Source: PALSA-1440 sp050011195
Lineage (GTDB): Bacteria; Verrucomicrobiota; Verrucomicrobiia; Limisphaerales; UBA8199
Reading direction: 5' to 3'
DNA length: 36,231 nucleotides
NCBI GenBank assembly: GCA_050011195.1
Contig: JBEKJO010000042.1
Location: 1 to 36,231, forward strand
The notes under the pieces were generated by a model. That model worked only from the letters and a program-made list of their open reading frames with translations. It was not told the origin of the DNA and did no database searches. The translations under genes and the position numbers were made by a program. Every line of letters begins with the position of its first letter. The first letter of the stretch is position 1. Shown here one piece after another: positions 24,271 through 32,569 of this stretch.

Positions 24271-25815
24271 ATGAAACTTGATCTTCCTGCTCTCGAATCC
24301 TGGCTCTGGGAAGCCGCGTGCGTCATTCGCGGGCCGGTGGATGCGCCCAAGTTCAAGGACTACATCCTGCCGCTCATCTTCCTCAAGCGCGTCTCCGACG
24401 TGTTCGAGGACGAAATCCGCCGCATGGAAACCGAGTTCGGCACCCGGCAGAAGGCCCTCAAGCTCGCCGATGCCGACCACCAGCTCGTCCGCTTCTTCGT
24501 CCCCGAGAAAGCCCGCTGGGCCGAGGTCGCCAAGCGGACCAAAGGCGTGGGCGAATACCTCACCGACGCCGTCCGCGCCGTCGCCCGCGTCAACCCGCGC
24601 CTCCAGGGCGTCATAGACATCACCGACTTCAACGCCACCACCTCCGGCCAGCGGATGCTCGACGACGACCGCCTTGCCTCGCTCGTCCAAATCCTCAACC
24701 AGCACCGCCTCGGCCTCGACGACGTGGAGCCGGACATCCTCGGCCGCGCCTACGAATACCTGCTGCGGAAATTCGCCGAAGGCCAGGGTAGCAGCGCCGG
24801 CGAGTTCTTCACCCCGCCCGAAATCGGCCAGCTTATGGCCCGCCTTCTCGATCCCCAGCCCGGCCAGACCGTCTGTGACTCGAACTGCGGCTCCGCCGGC
24901 CTGCTCATCAAGACCCATCTGCGCCTTATCGAGAAATTCGGCGTGCCGTCCAACGGCTCCCGCAAGCTCCCGCCCAAAGTCGCGCCGCTGCGGCTCTTCG
25001 GCCAGGAAATCAACCCGTCCACCTTCGCGATGGCCCGCATGAACGCCTTCATCCACGACATGGAGGCCGAGATTGCCCTGGGCGACACCATGACCAACCC
25101 CCGCTTCACCCAGCGCGACGGCTCCCTGCGCCGCTTCGACCGCGTCACCGCCAACCCGATGTGGAACCAGAAGTTCGCCGCCAGCCTTTACGAAAACGAC
25201 ACCTGGGGCCGCTTCACGCGTGGCGTCCCGCCCACCTCCAGCGCCGATTGGGGTTGGATTCAGCACATGCACGCCTCCCTGGCCGACACCGGCAAGCTGG
25301 CCGTGGTGCTCGACACCGGCGCCGTCAGCCGGGGCAGCGGCAACCAAGGCTCGAACAAAGAGCGCGACATCCGCAAGGCGTTCGTCGAGGCCGACCTCAT
25401 CGAAGCCGTCCTGCTCCTGCCGGAGAACCTGTTCTATAACACTACCGCGCCCGGCATCATCCTCGTCCTCAACCGGCGCAAGCCGCATCCCGGCCAAATC
25501 CTGCTCGTCAATGGCGCGAAGCAATTCAGCAAAGGCCGGCCCAAGAACTTCCTCGAAGATACGCACATCTCCGCCCTGGCCGACGCCTACCTCAAGTGGC
25601 AGGCCGTGGACGGTCTCTCCGCCATCATCACCACCGCCGACACGGCCAAGAACGATTTCAACCTTTCCCCCAGCCGCTACGTCTCCGTGGGCGAACAGGC
25701 CGAAGTCCTCCCGCTGGACGAAGCCGTGGTCGAACTCCGCGAAGCCGAGGAGGAACTCGAAACCGCCAACCGCGAGCTGGAAAAGGTGCTCGCGAAACTG
25801 GGACTGGGAGACTGA
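24271..25815 (+). CDS. hsdM: Type I restriction-modification system, methyltransferase subunit HsdM
   Basis: This 514-residue protein is the N6-adenine methylase subunit of a type I system, acting with HsdS. The N-terminal HsdM_N domain (LPLIFLKRVSDVFEDE, about 33-48) is followed by the family segment LGRAYEYLLRKFAEGQG and GEFFTPPEIGQLMARLL. Motif I reads DSNCGSAGLLIK (203-214) where most HsdM have DPACGSGG, and motif IV reads NPMW (295-298) instead of NPPF. The surrounding ADWGWIQHMHASL, RGSGNQGSNKERDIRK and LLPENLFYNTTAPGIILVLNRR are standard, so this is a subfamily or variant rather than a wreck. I chose ATG 24271 with AGGA nine bases upstream over a TTG at 24241. It begins the plus-strand operon. 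Confidence 0.93.
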   Translation: MKLDLPALESWLWEAACVIRGPVDAPKFKDYILPLIFLKRVSDVFEDEIRRMETEFGTRQKALKLADADHQLVRFFVPEKARWAEVAKRTKGVGEYLTDAVRAVARVNPRLQGVIDITDFNATTSGQRMLDDDRLASLVQILNQHRLGLDDVEPDILGRAYEYLLRKFAEGQGSSAGEFFTPPEIGQLMARLLDPQPGQTVCDSNCGSAGLLIKTHLRLIEKFGVPSNGSRKLPPKVAPLRLFGQEINPSTFAMARMNAFIHDMEAEIALGDTMTNPRFTQRDGSLRRFDRVTANPMWNQKFAASLYENDTWGRFTRGVPPTSSADWGWIQHMHASLADTGKLAVVLDTGAVSRGSGNQGSNKERDIRKAFVEADLIEAVLLLPENLFYNTTAPGIILVLNRRKPHPGQILLVNGAKQFSKGRPKNFLEDTHISALADAYLKWQAVDGLSAIITTADTAKNDFNLSPSRYVSVGEQAEVLPLDEAVVELREAEEELETANRELEKVLAKLGLGD

Positions 25816-25847
25816 CGATTGCATCTTCGACAAGAAAGAACCACCTT

Positions 25848-26510
25848 ATGATTACCAACATCGAACCCACCAAGACGAAAGCCAGCGCCCCCCTCTACCA
25901 TCTGAAGGTCGTCTTGAACGCGACCAAGCCGATCATCTGGCGCCGGCTGCAAGTGCCCGCCAACGCCAACCTCGGCTGGCTGCACGCCGTCCTCCAGGTG
26001 GCGATGGGCTGGACCAACAGCCACCTCCACCAGTTCCGCGTCGGCGAACTGCTCTACTCAGACCTGCGCCACAATTCTCCCGAGTTTGAGGGCGGGCCGG
26101 AAATCCTCGACGAGAACAAAACGACCCTCCAGCAAGTCGCCCCGCAACAGAAGGACGAGCTGACCTACGAATACGACTTCGGCGACTCGTGGGATCACCA
26201 GATTACGGTGGAGAAAATCCTGACTCCCGATCCGGCTGCCGCCACGGTGGCGCTGTGTCTCGACGGCGCTCGCGCCTGTCCGCCGGAGGACTGCGGCGGC
26301 CCGTGGGGTTACGACAACCTGCTCAAGATTCTCCGTAACCCAAAGCACGAAGAGCACGACTCCATGAAGGAATGGTTGGGTCGCCCGCTCGATGCCGAAG
26401 CGTTCCACCTCGCAAAGGTCAACACGTATCTCAAGAAACTGAAATGGCCCCGCACGACCGACGGTCAACTGCGCAAAGTGCTCATGGCGCGGGACGATTA
26501 TGTCGAATAG
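25848..26510 (+). CDS. Plasmid pRiA4b ORF-3-like protein
   Basis: This 220-residue protein belongs to the pRiA4b ORF-3 family, whose function is unknown and which is often found with transposons and plasmids. The hallmark segments are YHLKVVLNATKPIIWRRLQV, LHAVLQVAMGWTNSHLHQF, YEYDFGDSWDHQITVEKIL and the cysteine-bearing CLDGARACPPEDCGGPWGY near 130-150. It begins 32 bp after hsdM and ends 10 bp before a REP pair, so it is embedded in the restriction operon between hsdM and hsdS. ATG 25848 starts the conserved region. Whether it takes part in restriction or is a passenger cannot be told from sequence. Confidence 0.88.
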   Translation: MITNIEPTKTKASAPLYHLKVVLNATKPIIWRRLQVPANANLGWLHAVLQVAMGWTNSHLHQFRVGELLYSDLRHNSPEFEGGPEILDENKTTLQQVAPQQKDELTYEYDFGDSWDHQITVEKILTPDPAAATVALCLDGARACPPEDCGGPWGYDNLLKILRNPKHEEHDSMKEWLGRPLDAEAFHLAKVNTYLKKLKWPRTTDGQLRKVLMARDDYVE

Positions 26511-26520
26511 CCCGACTTTT

Positions 26521-26663
26521 TGGAGTGCGGTGGCAAGCGAAGCGCGACACCGCTTTGCCTTTTAGAATGAACGCGTGAGAACAGAGACCAACAGACGTGC
26601 GGGCGAGGCGGCTCCGCGAGGAGCGAAAGCGCCGTCGCCGCTGCGCTCTGCCGGCGCACTCCA
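26521..26663. repeat. REP inverted pair 1 (between pRiA4b gene and hsdS)
   Basis: Starts TGGAGTGCGGTGGCAAGCG and ends with the inverted partner closing in CCGGCGCACTCCA; both arms are themselves GC-rich imperfect hairpins ending in CGCTTT or AAAGCG. Homologous pairs lie at 27986 and 28711. If hsdS starts at GTG 26575, part of this element is coding. Confidence 0.8.
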
Positions 26664-26670
26664 TAAAGCG

Positions 26671-28056
26671 ATGGAGGACGCCGCCTTGACTGGCCACGCC
26701 CTGGGTTCCGTGCCTGGAGCCGCGGCAAGCTCTAAAAGGGCGGAAGAAGACGAGTTGCCGGAGGGATGGCAGCGCCAGCAACTCGACGAGCTTTGCGAAC
26801 TCGTCAGGGACCAGATTCAGCCTTCCGCCGCTGCGGGATTGCCGTATGTCGGACTGGAACACATTGGTTCGGGTGAACCAACGCTGAAGCGTTGGGGCGA
26901 CCCGGAAGATGTTCGGAGCGCGAAGACACGCTTCGCTCCCGGTGACATCCTTTACGGCAAGTTGCGCCCGTATCTGGACAAGTCGGTTGTCGCGCCATTC
27001 GCTGGCATCTGCTCAACCGACATTCTTGTGTTCCGCGCCCAAGCCGACCGCGCCATTGCGGAATTCCTCGTTTCGGCGATTCACACCAAACCTTTCCTGG
27101 ACTACGCGGTCAGCACAACGGCGGGCGTGAATCATCCGCGAACATCCTGGAATGCGTTGAAGGTTCACGCGCTGGCGGTGCCTCCCCTTCCCGAGCAGCA
27201 AGCCATCGCGGCGGTGTTGCGGACGGTGCAGGGGGCGAAAGAGGCGTGCGAGCGCGTGCTGGCCGCCACGCGCCAACTCAAGCAGAGCCTCCTCCGCCAC
27301 CTTTTCACCTACGGCCCCGTCCCCTTGGCTCAGGCCGCTCACGTGCCGCTAAAGGAGTCGGAAGTCGGCCCCGTGCCAGAGCATTGGTCAGTGGTTTCCA
27401 TAGGTGACATCGAGACATTCATACAATACGGCACATCCAGTTGCTGTGAGTCGGGCGGCTCTGGTCTTCCCGTCTTACGCATCCCCAACGTGGTTGGAGG
27501 AAGAATTGATACTGCGGACCTCAAGTATCTCGCCGCTTCCCCGGTCGAAATCGAAAGGCATTTGCTCCAGCGCGGTGATTTGCTGTTTGTGCGCACAAAC
27601 GGAGTCCGGGAGAACGTCGGTCGTTGCGCGGTTTATCTGGACTCACCTATGCGCTCCCTCTTTGCGTCGTATCTGATTCGCGCCAGGCTTGCATCAGACA
27701 AGGCGCTGCCGGAGTTCGTCCAACTGTTCACCGAGACAAACACCGGGCGGGCCTCTTTCACGGGCCGTGCCAGCGGAGCGGCGGACGGGAAGTTCAACAT
27801 CAACACCCAGACGATTCGTTCGACCATCATCCCGCTTCCTCCCCTCCCCGAGCAGCGGGAAATCGCGGCACAGTTGGCGGCGGTGGACGCAAAACTGGCG
27901 GCGGCGGAGTCGCGCCGGTCGGCGCTGGCGGCCCTGTTCCAGTCCCTGCTCCACCACCTAATGACTGGCCGGGTCCGCGTGCCTTTGGAGTACGGTGGCA
28001 AGCGAAGCGCGACACCGCTTTCGCCTTGCACGGAGCGCCCTTCACGCAGTCTCTGA
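26671..28056 (+). CDS. hsdS: Type I restriction-modification system, specificity subunit HsdS
   Basis: This 461-residue protein recognises the DNA target for the methylase and restriction complex. It has two target-recognition domains, each opening with a family pattern (LPEGWQRQQLDELCELV; VGPVPEHWSVVSIGDIETFI) and each followed by a conserved helix region containing the PLPEQ motif (VPPLPEQQAIAAVLRTV and LPPLPEQREIAAQLAAVD). Both halves are complete. ATG 26671 is the first methionine before LPEGW, but the frame is open to GTG 26575, which would add REP-encoded residues (GAKAPSPLRSAGALHK). At the C-terminus the frame reads 23 codons into the next REP pair, giving the tail YGGKRSATPLSPCTERPSRSL. 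The last natural residues are probably LMTGRVRVP. Confidence 0.9.
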   Translation: MEDAALTGHALGSVPGAAASSKRAEEDELPEGWQRQQLDELCELVRDQIQPSAAAGLPYVGLEHIGSGEPTLKRWGDPEDVRSAKTRFAPGDILYGKLRPYLDKSVVAPFAGICSTDILVFRAQADRAIAEFLVSAIHTKPFLDYAVSTTAGVNHPRTSWNALKVHALAVPPLPEQQAIAAVLRTVQGAKEACERVLAATRQLKQSLLRHLFTYGPVPLAQAAHVPLKESEVGPVPEHWSVVSIGDIETFIQYGTSSCCESGGSGLPVLRIPNVVGGRIDTADLKYLAASPVEIERHLLQRGDLLFVRTNGVRENVGRCAVYLDSPMRSLFASYLIRARLASDKALPEFVQLFTETNTGRASFTGRASGAADGKFNINTQTIRSTIIPLPPLPEQREIAAQLAAVDAKLAAAESRRSALAALFQSLLHHLMTGRVRVPLEYGGKRSATPLSPCTERPSRSL

Positions 28057-28147
28057 ACATGCAACCAGACGAAACTGCACCTGAGAACGAGTCGGCTCCG
28101 CCGGGAGCCAAAGCGCCGTCGCCGCTGCGCTCTGGCGGCGCACTCCA
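27986..28147. repeat. REP inverted pair 2 (hsdS 3' end to RAYT 5' end)
   Basis: Starts TGGAGTACGGTGGCAAGCG and ends CGGCGCACTCCA. The left arm encodes the last 23 residues of HsdS and the right arm encodes about residues 12-30 of the RAYT, so the two genes meet inside it. Homologous to pairs 1 and 3. Confidence 0.8.
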
Positions 28148-28700
28148 TAAGACGCCGTGGCCGCATGCGCCGCTGCACCAGCTATCGCAGAACGGCACTT
28201 ACTTCGTTACCGCCGGCACGTATCTCAAGCAGCATCACTTTCGCGGGCGGGAGCGGTTGCGCGTGCTTCATCGCGGCCTGCTGACCGTAGCGCGCGATTT
28301 CGGCTGGCAACTTGAGGCGTGGGCCGTCTTCTCCAACCATTACCACTTCGTCGCTCACTCGCCGCCCGAAGGCGCCGAGAACCTCTCCCGGATGCTGGGG
28401 AAGCTGCACGAGAAGCTCGCTAAGTGGGTCAACAAGCTCGACACCACCGCGGGCCGGCAAGTGTGGTTCAACTTCCGTGAGACGCGGTTGACCTACGAAA
28501 AGAGCTATCTCGCCCGACTGAACTACACTCATCGGAACGCCGTGAAGCACAAGCTTGTGCCGGTCGCAAACCAATATCCGTGGTGCTCGGCTGCGTGGTT
28601 CGAGCGCACGGCCACACCCGCTCAGGTAAAGACTATCTATGGCTTCAAAACTGACAAACTGCAAATCTATGACGAGTACGACACGGCTCCAGAGTGGTGA
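28059..28700 (+). CDS. REP-associated tyrosine transposase (RAYT, Y1-like)
   Basis: This 213-residue protein is a RAYT, a relative of IS200/IS605 transposases thought to mobilise REP palindromes. After an N-terminal part partly encoded by the REP, the domain shows NGTYFVTAGTYLKQHHF, the metal-binding WAVFSNHYHFVAHSP (H94-x-H96) and the helix with the likely catalytic tyrosine in YLARLNYTHRNAVKHKLV (Y156), then PWCSAAWF. It is flanked by REP pairs on both sides, the expected arrangement for a RAYT and its substrate. No methionine lies between residue 1 and about residue 112, so the REP-encoded stretch cannot easily be avoided. The start overlaps the hsdS end region by spacing of two bases. It splits hsdS from hsdR. 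Confidence 0.88.
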   Translation: MQPDETAPENESAPPGAKAPSPLRSGGALHKTPWPHAPLHQLSQNGTYFVTAGTYLKQHHFRGRERLRVLHRGLLTVARDFGWQLEAWAVFSNHYHFVAHSPPEGAENLSRMLGKLHEKLAKWVNKLDTTAGRQVWFNFRETRLTYEKSYLARLNYTHRNAVKHKLVPVANQYPWCSAAWFERTATPAQVKTIYGFKTDKLQIYDEYDTAPEW

Positions 28701-28710
28701 CTTGGCCTTG

Positions 28711-28852
28711 TGGAGTGCGGCGGCAAGCGCAGCGCGACGCCGCTTTGGCTTTGAATTGAACCCGTGAGAACGAGAACGACTTGGCAAACGAGCAACACGG
28801 CTCCGCCGGGAGTGAAAGCGCCGTCGCCGCTACGCTCCGCCGGCGCACTCCA
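28711..28852. repeat. REP inverted pair 3 (between RAYT and hsdR)
   Basis: Starts TGGAGTGCGGCGGCAAGCG ten bases after the RAYT stop and ends CGGCGCACTCCA 23 bases before the hsdR ATG. Its middle part (TTGAACCCGTGAGAACGAGA) resembles pair 1 more than pair 2. Confidence 0.8.
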
Positions 28853-28875
28853 AAGAAGTGACAAAGAAGAATCTC

Positions 28876-30594
28876 ATGCCCCTCGGCTCTGAATCCAGTT
28901 CCGTCCAGCGCCCCTTCATCCGCTACGCGGTCGAAGCGGGGTGGACGTATCTCTCGCCAGACGAAGCCCTGAACCTCCGCCAGGGCGGCATCACCAGCCC
29001 GGTGCTGGACGCGGTGCTGCTCGGCCAGTTGGCGAAGCTGAATCCCGGCATTGTCAACATGGCGCGGGCGCAGGACATTGTCCGCCGACTGGTGCGCGTG
29101 CGGCCCACTATCGAGGGCAACCTGGACGCCTGGGAGTTTCTCAAGGGCCTCAAGACGGTCTTTGTGGACACCGAGAAGCGCGAGCGCAACGTGCAGTTGC
29201 TCGACCCGGCCAACCTGGACGCCAATCAGTTCCACGTCACCGACGAGTTCACCTTCAGCAACGGCACGCCCCCTGACATCCGGCTGGACATCGTGTTCTT
29301 CATCAATGGCGTGCCGGTTCTGCCGGTCGAGACCAAGAAAGCCACGGCAATGGACGGCATCGCCCAGGCGCTCGACGACCTCCGCTATTACCATCGGAAA
29401 GGGCCGGAGTTGCTGGCGCTGGGCCAGCTTCACGCGCTGACGCATCTCATCCGGTTCTACTACGGCGCGACGTGGAATCTGTCGGCCAAGGCGCTGTTTA
29501 ATTGGCGCGAAGAGGCGATAGCGGCGGATGATTTCGAGAGCTTGTGCAAGACGTTCATCGCGCCGCGCCGGGTGCTGCGGGTGCTCACGGACTTCATCCT
29601 GTTCACGCGCAAGGACGACGAATTGAGCAAGGTGGTGCTGCGCCCGCACCAGATGCGGGGGGTGGAACGGTGCATCGGCCGGGCGCGGGACAGGAAGAAG
29701 AAGCGCGGGCTGGTCTGGCACACGCAGGGCAGCGGCAAGACCTACACCATGATCGTGACCGCCAAGCTGCTCATCCAGGACCCGTTCTTCGAGAATCCCA
29801 CCGTGCTGCTGCTGGTGGACCGGAACGAACTGGAGGCGCAGTTGTTCGGCAACCTGGAGTCAGTGGGCTTCGGGCATGTCGAAGTCGCGCAGACCAAGGA
29901 GCACCTGCGGCGGTTGCTCAAGAGCGACCGGCGCGGTCTGATCGTCTCGATGATTCACAAGTTCGACGGGATGCCGGCCAACATCAACACCCGCTCGAAC
30001 GTCTTCGTCTTGGTGGACGAGGCGCACCGCACCACGGGCGGCGACCTGGGCAATTACCTCCTGGGCGCGCTGCCCAATGCCACGTTGCCGGGCTTTACCG
30101 GCACGCCGATTGACAAGACGGCCCAGGGCAAGGGCACCTTCAAGGTGTTCGGGTTTGAGGACGAGAAGGGCTATCTGGACAAGTATTCCATCCGCGAGTC
30201 CATCCAGGACGGGACGACCGTGCCGCTTCACTACGCGCTTGCGCCGAATGAACTGCGCGTGGACCGCAAGACGCTGGAGAAGGAGTTCCTCGGCCTGGCC
30301 AGCGCGGAGGGCGTCAGCGACATCGAGGACTTGAACAAGATTCTGGAGCAGGCGGTCACGCTGCGGAACATGCTCAAGAATCGCGACCGGGTGAAGAAAG
30401 TGGCGGCCTACGTGGCGAAGCATTTCCGGGAGAACGTCGAACCGATGGGTTACAAGGCGTTCCTTGTGGGTGTGGACCGCGAGGCGTGCTGCCTCTACAA
30501 GGAGGCGCTCGACCAACACCTGCCGCCCGAATACTCGCAAGTGGTCATCAGCCAGGCCGGCAAGAAAGACGCGGAGCGTCTCAAGCGGCATTAG
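28876..30594 (+). CDS. hsdR: Type I restriction endonuclease subunit HsdR, C-terminally truncated
   Basis: This 572-residue frame is the nuclease and first motor domain of HsdR. The PD-(D/E)xK nuclease core is visible as RLDIVFFINGVPVLPVETKK (D138, E152, K154). Helicase motif I is TQGSGKT (283-289), motif II DEAHRTTGGD (381-390) and motif III GFTGTPID (406-413). The frame ends at residue 572 in AGKKDAERLKRH, where intact HsdR proteins of about 900-1,050 residues continue into the second RecA-like domain with motifs V and VI and the HsdM/HsdS-binding C-terminus. The sequence after the stop has no HsdR similarity, so the end was lost by deletion or rearrangement. ATG 28876 has AAAGAAGA upstream; GTG 28858 is an alternative. 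Translocation and restriction are probably inactive. Confidence 0.88.
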   Translation: MPLGSESSSVQRPFIRYAVEAGWTYLSPDEALNLRQGGITSPVLDAVLLGQLAKLNPGIVNMARAQDIVRRLVRVRPTIEGNLDAWEFLKGLKTVFVDTEKRERNVQLLDPANLDANQFHVTDEFTFSNGTPPDIRLDIVFFINGVPVLPVETKKATAMDGIAQALDDLRYYHRKGPELLALGQLHALTHLIRFYYGATWNLSAKALFNWREEAIAADDFESLCKTFIAPRRVLRVLTDFILFTRKDDELSKVVLRPHQMRGVERCIGRARDRKKKRGLVWHTQGSGKTYTMIVTAKLLIQDPFFENPTVLLLVDRNELEAQLFGNLESVGFGHVEVAQTKEHLRRLLKSDRRGLIVSMIHKFDGMPANINTRSNVFVLVDEAHRTTGGDLGNYLLGALPNATLPGFTGTPIDKTAQGKGTFKVFGFEDEKGYLDKYSIRESIQDGTTVPLHYALAPNELRVDRKTLEKEFLGLASAEGVSDIEDLNKILEQAVTLRNMLKNRDRVKKVAAYVAKHFRENVEPMGYKAFLVGVDREACCLYKEALDQHLPPEYSQVVISQAGKKDAERLKRH

Positions 30595-30647
30595 CCGACA
30601 TGGTCCGAGGTGTTCCAGAAAGCGTGGGCCAGCCTTGTGTTTTAGGC

Positions 30648-31382
30648 TCAGTTTTGGGCCTTGAGGCTGGCGGCAATTTGGTCTGCGTTCGCCGGCGTGG
30701 CCAGCAGATAAAACCGCTCGAAAATCGTTTCCGGCATGCCCGCTACTGCTTCCCGACCGTGAGGGTCCACTCCGGGCCGAGGCAGGACCACGGCCCGGAT
30801 GCGGCCATCTTTGAGCGCGCCAAGCCAATTGGTCGTTCCATCAGGGTCAAAGACATAGAAAGGCGCGATTTTCGGTTGCCCGGCTGAAAAGAGGGTTTCG
30901 AAGCCGGTTGGCGCGCCCGCGTAAGAAACGATAGCCAGGGCCTCTTGGGCTTGCGCCAGCGCCACTTTGAACGCCGAAAGGCCATGCCCGGCGTCACGGT
31001 CCCCTCCTTCAAGCCGAAGAGCTTTTACGCGCAGTTTTACGTGTCCGTGGCGCAACGGCGGGATGAAACCTTCTTCGTAGCTTTGCTCTGTGTCCGCGTC
31101 CATAAGCCGCCGTTGGGGAAAGAGCAGCACGACGCACCCACTCTGCCCGGCTAAGTCTCCCAGCAAGCAGTTGGCTAGGCAACAACTAACAGCCATCTCA
31201 CAGCGATTTAACATCTTGGGCTGCGGGGGAAAGAGATTCTGCCGGACCTGCAAGGCGAGGACGCCGATCAACCCCAAACCGCCCAACGCCATCATGGCCT
31301 GTCCCCAAACCCGCCAACGGCGGCTCAGCCAGCCACCCACGCCAGACATGACCAGCGCCGCCAGGAGCAAAAGCAATGTCAT
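30648..31382 (-). CDS. Membrane-anchored hypothetical protein
   Basis: I do not recognise this 244-residue protein. Two hydrophobic segments (LLLLLAALVMSGVGGWL and MALGGLGLIGVLALQV) at the N-terminus suggest two membrane helices, followed by a cysteine-containing stretch (CCLANCLLGDLAGQSGC) and a soluble C-terminal part with FETLFSAGQPKIAPFYVFD and FERFYLLATPANADQIAASL. It begins 20 bp after the stop of the prepilin-like gene upstream, so the two are probably one operon. The 3' end lies 53 bp from the truncated hsdR end, convergent. A role with the pilin-like protein is inference. Confidence 0.6.
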   Translation of the reverse strand: MTLLLLLAALVMSGVGGWLSRRWRVWGQAMMALGGLGLIGVLALQVRQNLFPPQPKMLNRCEMAVSCCLANCLLGDLAGQSGCVVLLFPQRRLMDADTEQSYEEGFIPPLRHGHVKLRVKALRLEGGDRDAGHGLSAFKVALAQAQEALAIVSYAGAPTGFETLFSAGQPKIAPFYVFDPDGTTNWLGALKDGRIRAVVLPRPGVDPHGREAVAGMPETIFERFYLLATPANADQIAASLKAQN

Positions 31383-31402
31383 GGTTTAAGTAATATCCTG
31401 GT

Positions 31403-32149
31403 CTATGGAGGCGCCGGAAACGGCGTATTCGGGTCAAAAATATTCGTCGGCGCATTACGGCGCAGTTCGACATGCGCATCAAGGAATACCAGGTTGGCCC
31501 GGCCGAGTTTGGGTTTCTGGCCCGACACGCCGCCCTCGACGACGACAGTCGAAAGGACGCTGTGTTCGTTGCCGCCAGAGTGGCGATAGCAAACGTTGCC
31601 GCCGTATAGGTCTGTATCCGCATAGACACACGCGTCGTAGCCGTCGGTCTCGCCGAACATAATCGTCCAAACGGGGTGCGGGATGTCCTTCAAGGACATG
31701 ACCTGAGTGTTTTGTTCGGCGGCGTTAATGTAATTGTTTTGGGCGTAGGTGAGGAACCCCGAATAGCCGCCGTTGGGGCTGGACGGGCATATAAAAACCT
31801 TGTTGGTTTGGTCGGTAGTAGTGAATTTCCTGCCCAGATATGGCTCAAGGGTCAAATACCAGATGGTGGTGTACGGAAGCCCGTTGCCCACGTCGGGAGG
31901 CCAGCCGATGGGCAGCGCCTTTTGATCGTCCTCGTAGCAGATTGTCGCAACAATCAACTGGCGCAGGTTGTTGTTGCAAAATATGGCCTTGCCGTGGTCC
32001 TTCGCCTGCGCCAGGGCGGGCAGCAGCAAGGCGGCCAGAATAGCGATGATGGCGATGACCACGAGCAATTCAATCAGCGTAAATCCGCCCGCGCAGGCCG
32101 GACGCAGCAAGGTTCTCGATGGATTGGTCTGCCGCTTGCTCACAATCAT
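31403..32149 (-). CDS. Prepilin-like type II secretion protein (H-X9-DG type), second copy
   Basis: This 248-residue protein has the same architecture as the one at 15386: basic N-terminus, leader plus membrane helix FTLIELLVVIAIIAIL at about residues 23-38, ALAQAKDHGKAIFCNNNLRQL, and a C-terminal part with YRHSGGNEHSV and GRANLVFLDAHVEL corresponding to the H-X9-DG region. Similarity to the other copy is high in the leader but low afterwards, so they are not recent duplicates. The downstream partner gene begins 20 bp later. The family's exact role is unknown. Start ATG 32149 gives a normal leader length. Confidence 0.85.
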   Translation of the reverse strand: MIVSKRQTNPSRTLLRPACAGGFTLIELLVVIAIIAILAALLLPALAQAKDHGKAIFCNNNLRQLIVATICYEDDQKALPIGWPPDVGNGLPYTTIWYLTLEPYLGRKFTTTDQTNKVFICPSSPNGGYSGFLTYAQNNYINAAEQNTQVMSLKDIPHPVWTIMFGETDGYDACVYADTDLYGGNVCYRHSGGNEHSVLSTVVVEGGVSGQKPKLGRANLVFLDAHVELRRNAPTNIFDPNTPFPAPP

Positions 32150-32235
32150 GGTTGATTGTGTGCCCCTTGAGTCTGAGAGTCAAACCATTAATTGCTCGCC
32201 CGGATCGGCTTTTAAGGCAGCGCCGCGAACGGTGA

Positions 32236-32469
32236 TTGAGTTCATGCACGGCAGGCCATCAACTCAAAGATACCGGGAATTATTCCGAAGCTGTTGAGTG
32301 GTTTCGCAAGGCCGCCAATGCCGGCCATTCGTGGGCGCACAACAGCAAGGCCGTCCATCGCGCCTACGCAAGAAAAGCCCACGTCGTGATTCCGACCCTG
32401 GAAGAGCACGAGGGGAAGTTCGCAACCGCCGAGAATGTCATCGTCCCGATGCCGGCGACGGTTGCTTGA
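32236..32469 (+). pseudogene. Fragment with a Sel1-like repeat
   Basis: A 77-codon frame opening with TTG contains one good Sel1/TPR-like unit (GNYSEAVEWFRKAANAGHSWA) and then unrelated sequence ending VIVPMPATVA. There is no ATG at a suitable place and no ribosome site, and a single repeat is too short for a Sel1 protein. I read it as a leftover of a larger gene; a small real peptide cannot be excluded. Confidence 0.4.
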
Positions 32470-32506
32470 GCGAATTGGCGGGCGGCGGGTTTCCCACTTC
32501 CGCCAA

Positions 32507-32569
32507 GGGGCAATCACCCAAACCCAGGCCGGGGCGCGGCAGCCTAATTTGCCTGCCGGTGATTGCCCC
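32507..32569. repeat. Perfect 12-bp inverted repeat in GC-rich intergenic DNA
   Basis: GGGGCAATCACC at 32507-32518 pairs perfectly with GGTGATTGCCCC at 32558-32569 across 39 bp. The surrounding 32470-32720 is very GC-rich (CCGCCCCCCGCCCGCCCCGC nearby) and holds no gene that I can support. Confidence 0.6.

Noticed and set aside
24133..25833. 566-codon open frame antisense to hsdM
   Set aside because: It exactly mirrors hsdM, is Gly/Glu/Ala/Val-rich with no domain pattern, and is the usual by-product of GC-rich third codon positions on the other strand.
28645..29721. 358-codon frame antisense to hsdR and REP pair 3
   Set aside because: It opposes clear HsdR nuclease and helicase motifs and has no domain of its own.
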